Shown: piece by piece, positions 1 to 8,699 of the stretch
How the letters are laid out: every line of letters starts with the position of its first letter
Numbering within the stretch: position 1 is the first letter of the stretch
Assembly: GCA_030285985.1 (NCBI GenBank)
Contig: CP127384.1
Span: 248,001-312,000 of the forward strand
Direction of reading: 5' to 3'
Length of the DNA: 64,000 bases
Source: Aquidulcibacter paucihalophilus
Lineage (GTDB): Bacteria > Pseudomonadota > Alphaproteobacteria > Caulobacterales > Caulobacteraceae
Notes under the pieces: generated by a model
What the model saw: the letters and a program-made list of their open reading frames with translations, nothing else
Told to the model about the DNA's origin: nothing
Database searches by the model: none
Made by a program: the position numbers and the translations under genes

Positions 1-285
1 CAGTTCATTGGCGAAGGCGTCGGCCTGCGGCTGATAGCGGGCGGCGATGGCGTCCATGTCGGCATTGGCCCTGGCCCGGTCCGCGCCGGCGGCGGTGAGG
101 GCGGCCTGCATCTCCCCCTGCATGGCCGTCATGGCCTGCTGGAAGGCCTGACCCTTGGCCTCGAAGGCGGCCTGCGCCTGCGCCGCTGCGGCGGCGGCAG
201 GATCGGCGGGCGGCGCGTCCTGGGCAAAGGCGGGGGTCGCGAGCGCCAGGAAGGCGGCGGCGGCGAGGGCGGTACGAAGAGACAT
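1..285 (-). CDS. Secreted Ala/Gln-rich protein, 3' end outside window
   Basis: The first 95 codons of a gene running off the left edge. It starts with a clear Sec signal peptide (MSLRTALAAAAFLALATPAFA, cleavage after AFA) followed by QDAPPADP. The mature part is alanine- and glutamine-rich and looks helical (EAKGQAFQQAMTAMQGEM), as in small periplasmic coiled-coil proteins. No catalytic motif is visible. Start chosen at ATG 285 because the signal peptide begins there. The next gene (400) is divergent, so 286-399 must hold both promoters. Function unknown; the periplasmic location is inferred from the signal peptide alone. Confidence 0.75.
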   Translation of the reverse strand, partial: MSLRTALAAAAFLALATPAFAQDAPPADPAAAAAAQAQAAFEAKGQAFQQAMTAMQGEMQAALTAAGADRARANADMDAIAARYQPQADAFANEL

Positions 286-399
286 GTCGGGGTCCTGAAA
301 GAGGTCGGTGGAGCCCATGCTCCTGTCCACAGGGTGGCGCCGATCCGGCGAAAGCGCGAGGCCGTTTGTGCCGCCGCCGGTCCGGGTTAGCGTAGCCGG

Positions 400-1701
400 A
401 TGCTGAAGACGCCGATGATCCGGGCCCGCCTCGCGCTCGCCGCCCTGTTCCTGATCGGGCTCGCCGGCCCGGCTGCCAGCCAGGGCGCGAGCCGGGCCTA
501 CGCCGTCGACGGCGACTGCGGCGGACGGCCCCGTACCCTTGTTCCGATGGTCGCCGGTTCCTGTCTCGGTCGGGTCTGGCAGCGCGCCGACGGCGAGGGC
601 CCGCGCATGCCGCGCGGCCTGCTGGAGTTGCCCGACGGCGACTGGCTGGTCACCGACCTCGGCTCATGGGACGCGGGCCGGGGCGCGCTCTGGCGGATGT
701 CGCCGGATGCGAACGGTGCGGTGTCGTGGACCCGGCTGATGCGCGGCCTGTCGATGCCGCACACGCTCGCGCGCGGCCCGGACGGCCGCATCTACCTGGC
801 CGAGATGAGCCGGATCCTCGCCTTCGATCCGGCGCGGCCCGAGGCGGCGGTGACGGTGATCGACGGCCTGCCCGACAACCGCCTGCACGAAAACCGCCAC
901 CCGTTGTCCAGTTTCATCTTCGACGGCGACGGTGCCTTGCTGGTCAATGTCGGTGCCCCCTCGGACCGCTGCCTGACGCCGGCCGGCGCGCCGCAGCGGG
1001 ACGCGGGCGGACAGTGCGCCGAGAGCGCCGAACAGGGGATGGTGCGCCGTTATGCGCCGGAAGGCCGTGGCCGCTGGAGCCGGACCTGGACGGTCCATGC
1101 CTCCGGCCTGAGGAACTCCGTCGCCCTGGTCCGGCACAGTTCCGGCGCCGTCTACCAGGCCGAAAACTCGGTCGATCTGACCACGCCCGACCGGCCGTTC
1201 GACGAAATCAACCGGTTGACTCCGGGCGCCCACTACGGCTGGCCCTACTGCACCGACATGGCGACGGTGCTGCCGGGCTGGACGGCGGCCCAGGCGCGCT
1301 GCGGCGCACGAGCCGCGCCCGTTTCCCTGCTGCCGCCGCATGCCGCGCCGCTGGCGATTCTCTACTACGACGGGGCGATGTTGCCGGAACTGCGCGGCCG
1401 GATGCTGATGAGCTGGCACGGCTATCGCCGCGCCGCCGGTCGGGTCGTGGCGGTGGAGACGGACGCTGCCGGCGGGCCCCTGACCGACCGCCGCGCCCGT
1501 TACGCCATCTATCCGCGCGGCTCGATGCCCTATCCGGTGGAGGCCCCGGCCCCGCGCGCGCGGGTGCTGACGCCGGGCTGGAGTGCGCGGCCCGGCCGCC
1601 ACCCGCAGGGCTCGCCCGCGGGCCTGGCGGTCGCGCGAGATGGTTCGATCTGGATCGCCGACGACCGCGCCGCGGCCATCCTCAGGATCGCGCGGGACTG
1701 A
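400..1701 (+). CDS. Secreted PQQ-dependent sugar dehydrogenase-like (GSDH/sorbosone dehydrogenase) beta-propeller
   Basis: 433 residues. An N-terminal signal peptide (about residues 1-28, ending PAASQG) is followed by a six-bladed propeller-like chain. Family marks of soluble glucose/L-sorbosone dehydrogenases are visible: GLRNS near residue 236, EINRLTPGAHYGWPYC near 269-284, and the closing blade SPAGLAVARDGSIWIADD near the C-terminus. Such proteins oxidise aldoses in the periplasm, using PQQ when the cofactor-binding histidine and arginines are present, but many homologues are uncharacterised and may only bind sugars. No PQQ synthesis genes lie in the window, so cofactor use is unproven. 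The gene stands alone and converges with argG, 13 bases apart. Confidence 0.75.
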   Translation: MLKTPMIRARLALAALFLIGLAGPAASQGASRAYAVDGDCGGRPRTLVPMVAGSCLGRVWQRADGEGPRMPRGLLELPDGDWLVTDLGSWDAGRGALWRMSPDANGAVSWTRLMRGLSMPHTLARGPDGRIYLAEMSRILAFDPARPEAAVTVIDGLPDNRLHENRHPLSSFIFDGDGALLVNVGAPSDRCLTPAGAPQRDAGGQCAESAEQGMVRRYAPEGRGRWSRTWTVHASGLRNSVALVRHSSGAVYQAENSVDLTTPDRPFDEINRLTPGAHYGWPYCTDMATVLPGWTAAQARCGARAAPVSLLPPHAAPLAILYYDGAMLPELRGRMLMSWHGYRRAAGRVVAVETDAAGGPLTDRRARYAIYPRGSMPYPVEAPAPRARVLTPGWSARPGRHPQGSPAGLAVARDGSIWIADDRAAAILRIARD

Positions 1702-1714
1702 TTCAGATTTCGGT

Positions 1715-2947
1715 CTAGCTTCTGTCGCGCGCATCCCGCTTGCCCAGCACCCGCAGGCGCAGGGCATTCAGCTTGATGAAGCCGGCGGCGTCCTTCTGGT
1801 CATAGGCGACGGCGCCGTCCTCGAAGGTGACCAGCTCCTGGTCGTAGAGGCTGTTCTCGCTCTCGCGGCCGATGACGGTCGCATTGCCCTTGTACAGCTT
1901 GACCCGGACCGTGCCCGACACCTTCAGCTGGGAATGGTCGATGGCGGCCTGGAGCATCTCGCGCTCGGGCGAGAACCAGAAGCCGTTGTAGACCAGGTGG
2001 GCGTATTTGACCGCCAGCTCGTCCTTCAGATGCATGGCACCGCCGTCGAGGGTGATCGACTCGATGCCGCGGTGGGCGGCCAGCAGGATGGTGCCGCCGG
2101 GGGTCTCATAGACGCCGCGCGACTTCATGCCGACGAAGCGGTTCTCGACCAGATCGAGACGGCCGATGCCGTTGTCGTGGCCGTACTGGTTCAGGGCGGT
2201 CAGCAGGGTGGCCGGCGACAGGGCTTCACCATTGATCGAGACGGCGTCGCCCTTCTCGAAGCCGATGGTGATGACCGTAGCGACGTCCGGGGCGTCTTCC
2301 GGCGACAGGGTGCGCTGGTGGACGAATTCGGGGGCCTCGACCGCCGGGTCCTCCAGCACCTTGCCCTCGCTGGACGAGTGCAGAAGGTTGGCGTCGACGC
2401 TGAACGGGGCCTCGCCGCGCTTGTCCTTGGCGATCGGGATCTGGTGCTTCTCGGCGAAGTCCAGCAGGTGTTCGCGGCTCTTGAACTCCCATTCACGCCA
2501 GGGCGCGATGACGCGGATGTCGGGCTCCAGCGCGTAGTAGCCGAGCTCGAAGCGGACCTGGTCGTTGCCCTTGCCGGTGGCACCGTGACAGACGGCGTCG
2601 GCGCCGACCATGCGGGCGATCTCGATCTGGCGTTTGGCGATCAGCGGCCGCGCGATCGAGGTGCCGAGCAGATACTGGCCCTCGTACAGGGCGTTGGCCC
2701 GGAACATCGGGAAGACGTAGTCCCGCACGAACTCCTCGCGCAGGTCGTCGATGAAGATGTTCTCTTCCTTGATGCCCAGCTTCAGCGCCTTCTCGCGCGC
2801 CGGCGCCAGCTCCTCGCCCTGCCCCAGGTCGGCGGTGAAGGTCACGACCTCCGCGCCGTATTCCGTCTGGAGCCATTTCAGGATGATCGAGGTGTCGAGG
2901 CCGCCGGAATAGGCAAGGACGACCTTCTTGGGCGCGGACTGGGTCAT
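1715..2947 (-). CDS. argG: Argininosuccinate synthase
   Basis: 410 residues, the usual length. It joins citrulline and aspartate with ATP to form argininosuccinate, the penultimate step of arginine synthesis, in the cytoplasm. The PP-loop ATP pyrophosphatase motif AYSGGLDTS is near residue 11, and [10 protein letters not shown] and the later [17 protein letters not shown] segment are typical. ATG 2947 ([10 protein letters not shown]) was chosen; an upstream in-frame extension to 3025 has no resemblance to the family. It is not next to argH or other arginine genes. It stops 13 bases from the end of the convergent dehydrogenase-like gene. Confidence 0.97.
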   Translation of the reverse strand: MTQSAPKKVVLAYSGGLDTSIILKWLQTEYGAEVVTFTADLGQGEELAPAREKALKLGIKEENIFIDDLREEFVRDYVFPMFRANALYEGQYLLGTSIARPLIAKRQIEIARMVGADAVCHGATGKGNDQVRFELGYYALEPDIRVIAPWREWEFKSREHLLDFAEKHQIPIAKDKRGEAPFSVDANLLHSSSEGKVLEDPAVEAPEFVHQRTLSPEDAPDVATVITIGFEKGDAVSINGEALSPATLLTALNQYGHDNGIGRLDLVENRFVGMKSRGVYETPGGTILLAAHRGIESITLDGGAMHLKDELAVKYAHLVYNGFWFSPEREMLQAAIDHSQLKVSGTVRVKLYKGNATVIGRESENSLYDQELVTFEDGAVAYDQKDAAGFIKLNALRLRVLGKRDARDRS

Positions 2948-3044
2948 GTCGGGTCTTTCGGCGAACGCGGGGAGGCGTTTGGGACGTGTGCGCGCGCTTA
3001 AAGGACCAGATGCCCCGCGATGCAAGGGCGGGAATGCGGCAGGG

Positions 3045-3470
3045 TCAGGCGAGACCCCCGCGCCAATAGACCGCTGCTACGAGCAGGATCAGAAAGATCG
3101 ACTGCTCGGCCATGCCGATGAACATGCCTCCATAGGTCCCGTCTCGGGCCCACTGATTGTGAATCGTCCGCCAGCCACCACGCAGCAGGCCTGCGGCCAG
3201 GACGAGGATCAGGGCATTCAGCACCCAGATGGCGACGAGGGATTGTCTCCATTCTGCGGCCCATCGCTCGCCTGCCATGGCAAGACCGATCAGGGTTGTG
3301 AGCAGGATGAGTGCTGCGAGCGACGATCGGCGCACGAGCGCGCGGGCGCGGGACAGGTTCTCATCCACGCCGCCGATGCGGACGCGCCGCAACTCCTTCA
3401 AATCACGCCGGAAAGATGCGACCGCCAGGGTGCCGATGATCAGCGGCAGGAGAAGGAATGGAAGGGCCAT
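3045..3470 (-). CDS. Small integral membrane protein of unknown function
   Basis: 141 residues with four hydrophobic stretches: about 1-20 ([19 protein letters not shown]), 50-67 ([18 protein letters not shown]), 78-97 ([20 protein letters not shown]) and 120-136. A basic loop ([11 protein letters not shown]) follows the first segment, so the N-terminus is probably outside. No catalytic or transport motif recognised. It is read in the same direction as htpX (stop at 3534) and argG, but the gap to htpX is about 60 bases and a functional link is only possible. GC-rich codon use matches its neighbours, so I take it as a real gene. Confidence 0.65.
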   Translation of the reverse strand: MALPFLLLPLIIGTLAVASFRRDLKELRRVRIGGVDENLSRARALVRRSSLAALILLTTLIGLAMAGERWAAEWRQSLVAIWVLNALILVLAAGLLRGGWRTIHNQWARDGTYGGMFIGMAEQSIFLILLVAAVYWRGGLA

Positions 3471-3533
3471 GGGTCGGCAGGGTGCAACGCCCCACCGGTC
3501 TTCACAACTGACCCCCCGCCAGGGAGGTGGAGA

Positions 3534-4487
3534 TCAGCCCCACGGTCCCCGGGGGGCCGACGGCGTGGACGGCACGCTGGTCGAAACCGGTCCGCGTGCG
3601 ATCTCCGCAACGACCGGACGGACCCGCGTGACCCCCATGTTCAGCCCCAGCTCCATCAGGGCCTTCACCCGGTTGCCCGTCGCCGGATGGGTCGAGAACA
3701 GGTTGTCGGCACCGCGGCCCGCCAGGGGGTTGATGATGAAGAGCTGGCCCGAGGCCGGATTACGCTCGGCGGTGGGATTGACGATCTGGCGGGCGTGGCC
3801 CTCGATCTTCTGCAACGCCGAGGCCAGCGAGTGAGCATCGCCGGCGATTTCGGCGCCGACCCGGTCGGCCTCGTATTCGCGACCGCGGCTGATGGCCATC
3901 TGCACCAGGCCGGCCGCCATCGGCGCGAGGATCATCAGGGCCAGCGTCCCGATGATGCCGCCGGGCCGCTCCCGGTCGTCGCCGCCGAAGAACAGGGCGA
4001 AATTGGCCAGGGCAGCGATGGCCCCTGCGACGGTGGCGGTCACCGTCATGGTCAGGGTGTCGCGGTTCTTCACATGGGCCAGTTCGTGCGCCATCACGCC
4101 GCGGATTTCCTCGCGGGTCAGCATGTCCAGCAGGCCGGTGGTGGCGCAGACGGCGGCGTTGGCCGGGTTCCGGCCTGTCGCGAAGGCGTTGGGCTGGTCG
4201 TTGGGGATGATGGCGATGACCGGCCGTGGCAGGCCGGCGTCGCGGGCCATCTGCACCACATCGGCGACATAGGTGCGGACCACGGCGTTCGGATGCTGTT
4301 CGTCGACCGGCTGGGCCCGGTACATCTTCAGGACGATCCTGTCGGCGTTCCAGTAGCTGAACAGGTTCATCCCGCCGGCGAACACCAGCGCGATCAGCAT
4401 GCCGGTCGGCCCGCCGATCAGATAGCCGAGGCCGACGAACAGGGCGGTCAGGGCCGCCAGCAGGGTGAAGGTCTTGAGGTGGTTCAT
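3534..4487 (-). CDS. htpX: Membrane zinc metalloprotease HtpX (M48B)
   Basis: 317 residues. HtpX is an inner-membrane zinc endopeptidase that degrades misfolded membrane proteins together with FtsH and is usually heat- or envelope-stress induced. Two N-terminal membrane segments (about 8-24 and 28-46), the zinc motif HELAH at 134-138 inside [12 protein letters not shown], two further membrane segments ([34 protein letters not shown]), and the third zinc ligand in [14 protein letters not shown] are all present. The tail ends in a proline/serine-rich stretch. It is divergent from the DUF1674 gene with about 90 bases between them. Confidence 0.95.
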   Translation of the reverse strand: MNHLKTFTLLAALTALFVGLGYLIGGPTGMLIALVFAGGMNLFSYWNADRIVLKMYRAQPVDEQHPNAVVRTYVADVVQMARDAGLPRPVIAIIPNDQPNAFATGRNPANAAVCATTGLLDMLTREEIRGVMAHELAHVKNRDTLTMTVTATVAGAIAALANFALFFGGDDRERPGGIIGTLALMILAPMAAGLVQMAISRGREYEADRVGAEIAGDAHSLASALQKIEGHARQIVNPTAERNPASGQLFIINPLAGRGADNLFSTHPATGNRVKALMELGLNMGVTRVRPVVAEIARGPVSTSVPSTPSAPRGPWG

Positions 4488-4574
4488 GGTCCGGAAAAAT
4501 CAATCGACGCTGGCGCCGGAAGGTCAGACGCATCATGTGTGCGGATCAACGCCCGGGCTCAAGACGAGGCTGCT

Positions 4575-4811
4575 GTGACCGATCATCCCACCCCCGACCC
4601 ATCCCCGGCGCCGGCCTTCAACGCGGATGTGCCGAACGCCACCCCGGACCGGCCCCTGCCGGAGGCCGCGCGCCGCGCCCTTCTGGAGGCCGCCGAACGC
4701 CGCGGCGCGGGGGCGGAGGCCGAGCGACCGGTTGAACACGGCGGCCCGCGCGGGCCGGAGCCGACGCGCTACGGCGACTGGGAAAAGAAGGGTCTGGCGG
4801 TCGATTTCTGA
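4575..4811 (+). CDS. DUF1674 protein, SDHAF4-like succinate dehydrogenase assembly factor homologue
   Basis: 78 residues starting at GTG 4575. The first half is proline/alanine-rich and probably disordered. The C-terminus carries the family signature GPEPTRYGDWEKKGLAVDF, which in eukaryotic SDHAF4 contacts the flavinated SdhA subunit. Alphaproteobacterial members are thought to be the ancestors of the mitochondrial factor, but the bacterial role is mostly inferred. No ATG lies in this frame upstream, which decides the GTG start. The gene is divergent from htpX; no sdh genes are in the window. The stop is followed by a coding-like remnant in the same frame (4857-4940). Confidence 0.85.
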   Translation: MTDHPTPDPSPAPAFNADVPNATPDRPLPEAARRALLEAAERRGAGAEAERPVEHGGPRGPEPTRYGDWEKKGLAVDF

Positions 4812-4856
4812 CCCCGTCGAACAAGGGCGGGCGAACGGCGTGAACGGTTTCGTTCC

Positions 4857-4940
4857 GGAGACCCGCCCGAGGTCCGCTTCCTCGCGGCCGGCATGAGGCG
4901 CTTTCGCAGCAGTCTGGACGCCTATCTCTACGACCGCTGA
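4857..4940 (+). other. Coding-like remnant or very small gene after DUF1674
   Basis: Reading in the same frame after the DUF1674 stop, an open stretch runs to TGA 4938-4940. From about 4857 it has strong G/C at third codon positions (23 of 26 codons) and protein-like text, DPPEVRFLAAGMRRFRSS then LDAYLYDR. The only start in this frame is ATG 4893, which gives 15 residues. Either a short peptide gene or the 3' end of a decayed or frameshifted gene. The rest of 4941-5076 shows no further coding signal and presumably holds the promoter of the glycine-rich protein gene. Confidence 0.3.
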
Positions 4941-5076
4941 CCGGCGCTTTTGCGACCCGAAAGGTTAATTTGAGGGCCGTTCGGGGAAAGCCGGGGGCCC
5001 GGTTTCGCCCGCTCGGTGCAATCTGAACCCTTTGTATTCCATAGGCTTAGAACGGCTCCATATGGGAGTCCGCGCC

Positions 5077-5979
5077 ATGCGAATGATTAACCTTGCGGCC
5101 GTCGCCGCCCTTGCCATCCTGGCGGCCAGCCCGGCCTTCGCCGGCGACCGACGCGGCGGCGGTCATCCGGGTGGCGGCCACCCCGGCGGCGGCCCGAGCT
5201 GCGGCGGCGGCTGTGGTGGAGGCGGTGGCCATCAGCCGCCCCCCTATACGCCACCTCCGCCCCACGGCGGCGGCTACAACGGCAATATCAACGTGAACGT
5301 CAACGCCAACGCCAGTGCGAACGCCAATGCCGGCGCCGCGGCGGGCGGCTATTTCAACGCCCGGACCTATGACGTCGGCGGCATGCGGGGCGGCGGCGGC
5401 AGTTACGGTGCCGTCTATGTCGGCGGCGGCTATGGCGGGTACGGCGGCGGCTACTACGGCGGCGGCGCCATCTACAACGAAGAGGTCTATGAGGGCCGGG
5501 CCTGCGCCAGCGCGCCGTTCGGCTATGTCGTCAGCGGATTCGGCCGCGACGGACGCCGGGCGCCGGCCTGTGTGGCGAACACCGGCGGCTGCGAGGTCGA
5601 TGTCGACCGCGGCGGCCGCTACGGCCACAGCGAGCGCCACAGCTGCGCCGGCGGCCGTCGTGAAGATTACGGCTCGTACGAGGAATCACGGTCGTACGAG
5701 AGCTACGGCTCCTACGAGCGCCGGGAAGAGTATCGCGAGGAATCGTCGTACGGCGGCGGCTACACCTATGTGGACGACCGGGGGTCCTACGGCGGCCGGG
5801 ACTGCGACTGCGATCACGGCGGGGGCCACGACGCCGCCCCCTATCCGCCGCCCTATACCCCCGAACCGCCCCGCTATGAGCCGCCGGCCCCGCCCGCGCG
5901 TCCCTATCGGCCCGAACGGCCCCGCCCGGCGCAACCGCCGCGCCAGCACTACAGCCAGGAGCCCGGCGAGCGCGGCTGA
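5077..5979 (+). CDS. Exported glycine-rich low-complexity protein
   Basis: 300 residues from ATG 5077, chosen because GGGAG lies 8 bases upstream and the signal peptide MRMINLAAVAALAILAASPAFA begins there (ATG 5062 is an alternative). After cleavage come Gly-His-Pro repeats (GGGHPGGGHPGGG), a Gly/Cys run, an alternating Asn segment NINVNVNANASANANA, Gly/Tyr repeats, a central four-cysteine region (CASAPFGYV to HSCAGG), Tyr/Ser/Glu repeats (SYESYGSYERREEY), a possible metal-binding DCDCDHGGGHD, and a proline-rich tail. It looks like an extracellular or cell-surface protein. No enzyme motif. The 3' end is 5 bases from the convergent pyrF. Confidence 0.7.
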   Translation: MRMINLAAVAALAILAASPAFAGDRRGGGHPGGGHPGGGPSCGGGCGGGGGHQPPPYTPPPPHGGGYNGNINVNVNANASANANAGAAAGGYFNARTYDVGGMRGGGGSYGAVYVGGGYGGYGGGYYGGGAIYNEEVYEGRACASAPFGYVVSGFGRDGRRAPACVANTGGCEVDVDRGGRYGHSERHSCAGGRREDYGSYEESRSYESYGSYERREEYREESSYGGGYTYVDDRGSYGGRDCDCDHGGGHDAAPYPPPYTPEPPRYEPPAPPARPYRPERPRPAQPPRQHYSQEPGERG

Positions 5980-5984
5980 TGGCT

Positions 5985-6710
5985 CTAGCGGGCGACCCCG
6001 TCGATCGATTCGACGATGGCCGAGGCCGCCAGCAGGGGGTTTTCTGCCCCCACCACCGGCCGGGCCACGACCAGATGGGTCGCGCCCGCCTCCAGCGCTG
6101 CGCGCGGGGTGGCGACGCGCTGCTGATCGCCCTTGTCCGCGCCTTCGGGCCGGACGCCCGGGGTGACGATCAGGAAGTCCGGTCGTCCGGCCTCATGGGC
6201 GATCTCCCGCACCCGCGCCGCTTCCAGAGGGCTTGAGACCACCCCGTCGACGCCACAATCGAGCGCCTGCCGCACCCGCCGTTCGACCAGGTCGCGGGCG
6301 GTAAAGCCGTAGCCGATGTCGGTCAGGTCGGCGTCCGACAGGCTGGTCAGGACGGTGACGGCCAGCAGTTTCGTGCCCGTCCCCGCCGCGTCGCGGCCCT
6401 TGACCGCGCCGCGCATCACCTGCGGCTCGGCATGGACGGTCAGCAGGTCGCAGCCGCCCTCGGCCACGGCGCGGGCCGCGCCTTCGACCTGGGCGCCGAT
6501 GTCGTGCAGCTTCCAGTCCTGGAACACCATCTTGCCCGAGGCCCGCAGCTCATGGGCGAAGGCCACGCCCCCGGGCCGGGCCAGCAGGGTCAGGCCGATC
6601 TTGTAGAAGCTGATGGTCGCGCCGAGGCGGTCGACCATGGCCCGCGCCGCGTCCAGCGACGGCAGGTCGAGACCGACGATCAGGCGGGGGTCGGTCAGTA
6701 CGGGGGTCAT
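5985..6710 (-). CDS. pyrF: Orotidine 5'-phosphate decarboxylase
   Basis: 241 residues, the usual size of the bacterial enzyme. Converts OMP to UMP, the last step of pyrimidine synthesis, in the cytoplasm. The N-terminal LIVGLDLPS strand, the catalytic DWKLHDIGAQV segment (the Asp-Lys-Asp charge network of the family) and the phosphate-binding C-terminal VTPGVRPEGADKGDQQR with VVARPVVGAENP are all visible. It starts at ATG 6710, divergent from the MarC gene; the roughly 94-base gap should hold both promoters. Confidence 0.96.
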   Translation of the reverse strand: MTPVLTDPRLIVGLDLPSLDAARAMVDRLGATISFYKIGLTLLARPGGVAFAHELRASGKMVFQDWKLHDIGAQVEGAARAVAEGGCDLLTVHAEPQVMRGAVKGRDAAGTGTKLLAVTVLTSLSDADLTDIGYGFTARDLVERRVRQALDCGVDGVVSSPLEAARVREIAHEAGRPDFLIVTPGVRPEGADKGDQQRVATPRAALEAGATHLVVARPVVGAENPLLAASAIVESIDGVAR

Positions 6711-6804
6711 GGCGTCGCTCCGTTCGAGCCGTTAGGCTGGACGCGCGCGGGGGCGTCAGCCTTTATGGGCCGCGGTTGGTTGAATTGCAGGGCGAGGTCA
6801 GCAC

Positions 6805-7503
6805 ATGGACGCGGTCGATCTGGGCGTCAACCTGTTCGTGGCCCTGTTCGCGCTTGTCGATCCGATCGGCAATATCCCGATCTTCGCCGCCGCGACGGCC
6901 GGCGCCTCGATGCGTCAGCGGCTCTCGGTCTCGGCCCTGATCTGCATCTTCATCGTCATCTTCCTGTGCTTCTTCTTCTTCACCGGTCTGGGGCTGCTGC
7001 AGTTCTTCGGCATCTCGCTGGCGGCCTTCCGCATCGCCGGCGGCATTCTGCTGCTGCTGCTGGGCCTCGACATGACGCGCGAGGACTTCCTCAAGATGTT
7101 CGCCGACCCCGACGCGGTGAAGGACGCGGCGAATGACAAGGGTTACGCCCGCCGCCGCTTTCAGCGGCTGGTCGTGCCCTTCGCCATGCCGCTGCTGATC
7201 GGCCCGGGCGCCATCTCGACCATCATCATCCAGGCTGGCGAGGCCGAGAAGGTCGGGCCCGCGGGCCAGGCGGCCGGGCTGGTGGCCATCGCCGCGGCGG
7301 GCTTCGCCACCTTCGTCTGCTTCACCCTGACCGGTCCGATCAGCCGTCTGCTCGGCGAGATCGGCATGGCCATCATTGTGCGGGTGCTGGGTCTGATCCT
7401 GTGCGCCCTGGCCATCCAGTTCATCCTCGCGGGCCTGTCGGAAGCCATCCCCGGCATGTTCAGCAGCATCGCGACGACGCCGTACCCGGACGCCGGGCAC
7501 TAG
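6805..7503 (+). CDS. MarC/NAAT-family inner-membrane protein
   Basis: 232 residues with six likely membrane helices, matching the MarC (UPF0056) family. Marks include ALFALVDPIGNIPIF near the N-terminus and PFAMPLLIGPGAISTIII at the start of the second half, the two halves being related. The family was once linked to multiple antibiotic resistance, but that link was withdrawn and the substrate remains unclear; some archaeal members were proposed to move neutral amino acids. A GTG start for the DUF1801 gene lies only 2 bases after the stop, so the two are probably co-transcribed. Confidence 0.88.
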   Translation: MDAVDLGVNLFVALFALVDPIGNIPIFAAATAGASMRQRLSVSALICIFIVIFLCFFFFTGLGLLQFFGISLAAFRIAGGILLLLLGLDMTREDFLKMFADPDAVKDAANDKGYARRRFQRLVVPFAMPLLIGPGAISTIIIQAGEAEKVGPAGQAAGLVAIAAAGFATFVCFTLTGPISRLLGEIGMAIIVRVLGLILCALAIQFILAGLSEAIPGMFSSIATTPYPDAGH

Positions 7504-7505
7504 TC

Positions 7506-7889
7506 GTGGCGAAGGGGCCCACGGTCGGGGCCTGGCTGGCGGCCCGGACGCCGGATATCCGGGGCGCGGTCGAGCGGCTGCGCGCCATCGTTCTGGGTGC
7601 CGGCGACGGTGTCACCGAACATATCAAGTGGAACGGGCCCAGCTTCTGCATCGACGGCGACGACCGGATCACCATCGGCCTTTTGCCCAGGGGCGGGGTC
7701 CGGGCCATTCTGCATCGGGGGGTCAAGGTGAAGGACGCGACGGGCTTCGCCTTTGCAGACGACAGCGGCCTGATCCAGTGGGCCGCGCCGGACCGGGGGG
7801 TGGTCACCTTCGCCGATGAAGCCGCGATCGCCGCCCGGGCTGACGCTTTCGCGGACATCTGCCGGCGCTGGCTTGAGGCGACCCGCTAG
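7506..7889 (+). CDS. DUF1801-domain protein
   Basis: 127 residues from GTG 7506, immediately after the MarC stop. Family features are the helix VERLRAIVLGAGDGVTEHIKWN, the motif GPSFCIDGDDRITIGL and the strand AILHRGVKVK. DUF1801 proteins have a YdhG-like fold with no established reaction. The close spacing suggests coupling to the membrane-protein gene upstream. Its stop TAG shares the tetranucleotide CTAG (7886-7889) with the stop of the convergent SDR gene. Confidence 0.75.
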   Translation: MAKGPTVGAWLAARTPDIRGAVERLRAIVLGAGDGVTEHIKWNGPSFCIDGDDRITIGLLPRGGVRAILHRGVKVKDATGFAFADDSGLIQWAAPDRGVVTFADEAAIAARADAFADICRRWLEATR

Positions 7890-8698
7890 ATCCGCTTCAG
7901 CCGCTTCGCATGCCCGCCGACCATGCCCAGCGCCACCTGGTCGGGCAGGTGTTTGGCCAGACTGGCCAGCAGATTGTTCATGACGCCCGGCGTGACCTTC
8001 GGCCGGTTGGCCTCGCAGGCCTCATAGCCGACCCGCGCCACATGATCGGCGGTCTGCCACATCCAGGCGGGATAGGCTGAGGACACCTGCTCGCGGGTGC
8101 CGTTGGCGTCGTGGAACTCCGTCAGGGTGTAGCCGGGGCAAAGGGCGGTGACGTGGACGCCGGTCCCCCGCAGCTCCAGATGCAGGCCCTGCGAGGCCTT
8201 GATGAGGAAGCTCTTGATCGGCCCGTACAGGGTGTCGCCGCCGGTCGCGGGCATCTGTCCGGCGAGGGAGGCGACATTGAGGATACGGCCATAGCCGCGC
8301 TCGACCATGCCGGGGGCGAACAGCCGGGCCAGTTCGACCGGGGCGGCCAGCATGACCTGGATCATCGCCCTGTGCGCCGCGGGGTCGGTGTTCAGGAAGC
8401 CGGCCGTGCGGCTGAAGCCCGCATTGTTGATCAGGCCGTCGACGGTCAGACCCTTCGACCGGATGGCGTCGAACAGCCGGCGCGGGGCGGCGGGATCGGC
8501 CAGATCGTCGGTCAGTATGGTCGAGGCCGCGCCGTTGCCGGCCAGTTCGTCCGCCAGCGCCTGCAACGGCGCTTCCCGCCGCGCCGTCAGGATCAGGTCC
8601 CAGCCTTCGGCGGCGTAGATGCGGGCGAGCGCGGCGCCGATGCCCGCAGAGGCACCGGTGATCAGCACCACGGGACGCGGCCGCGACGGCAGGCTCAT
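7886..8698 (-). CDS. Short-chain dehydrogenase/reductase (SDR)
   Basis: About 270 residues. Classical SDR with the cofactor motif TGASAGIG at residues 14-21, the NNAG motif, and the catalytic YGPIK (YxxxK). An Arg soon after the glycine motif (LTARRE) suggests NADP(H). Substrate unknown. ATG 8698 was chosen: it sits just after the stop of the Rrf2 gene, whereas a start at 8710 would overlap that gene. The two genes are consecutive on the minus strand, so the Rrf2 protein may control this reductase, as is common for redox-linked SDRs. Confidence 0.88.
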   Translation of the reverse strand: MSLPSRPRPVVLITGASAGIGAALARIYAAEGWDLILTARREAPLQALADELAGNGAASTILTDDLADPAAPRRLFDAIRSKGLTVDGLINNAGFSRTAGFLNTDPAAHRAMIQVMLAAPVELARLFAPGMVERGYGRILNVASLAGQMPATGGDTLYGPIKSFLIKASQGLHLELRGTGVHVTALCPGYTLTEFHDANGTREQVSSAYPAWMWQTADHVARVGYEACEANRPKVTPGVMNNLLASLAKHLPDQVALGMVGGHAKRLKRI

Positions 8699-8699
8699 C

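Noticed and set aside
2928..4811. Long plus-strand open frame ending in DUF1674
   Set aside because: Only the last 78 codons are the real DUF1674 gene; the rest is antisense to htpX and the membrane-protein gene.
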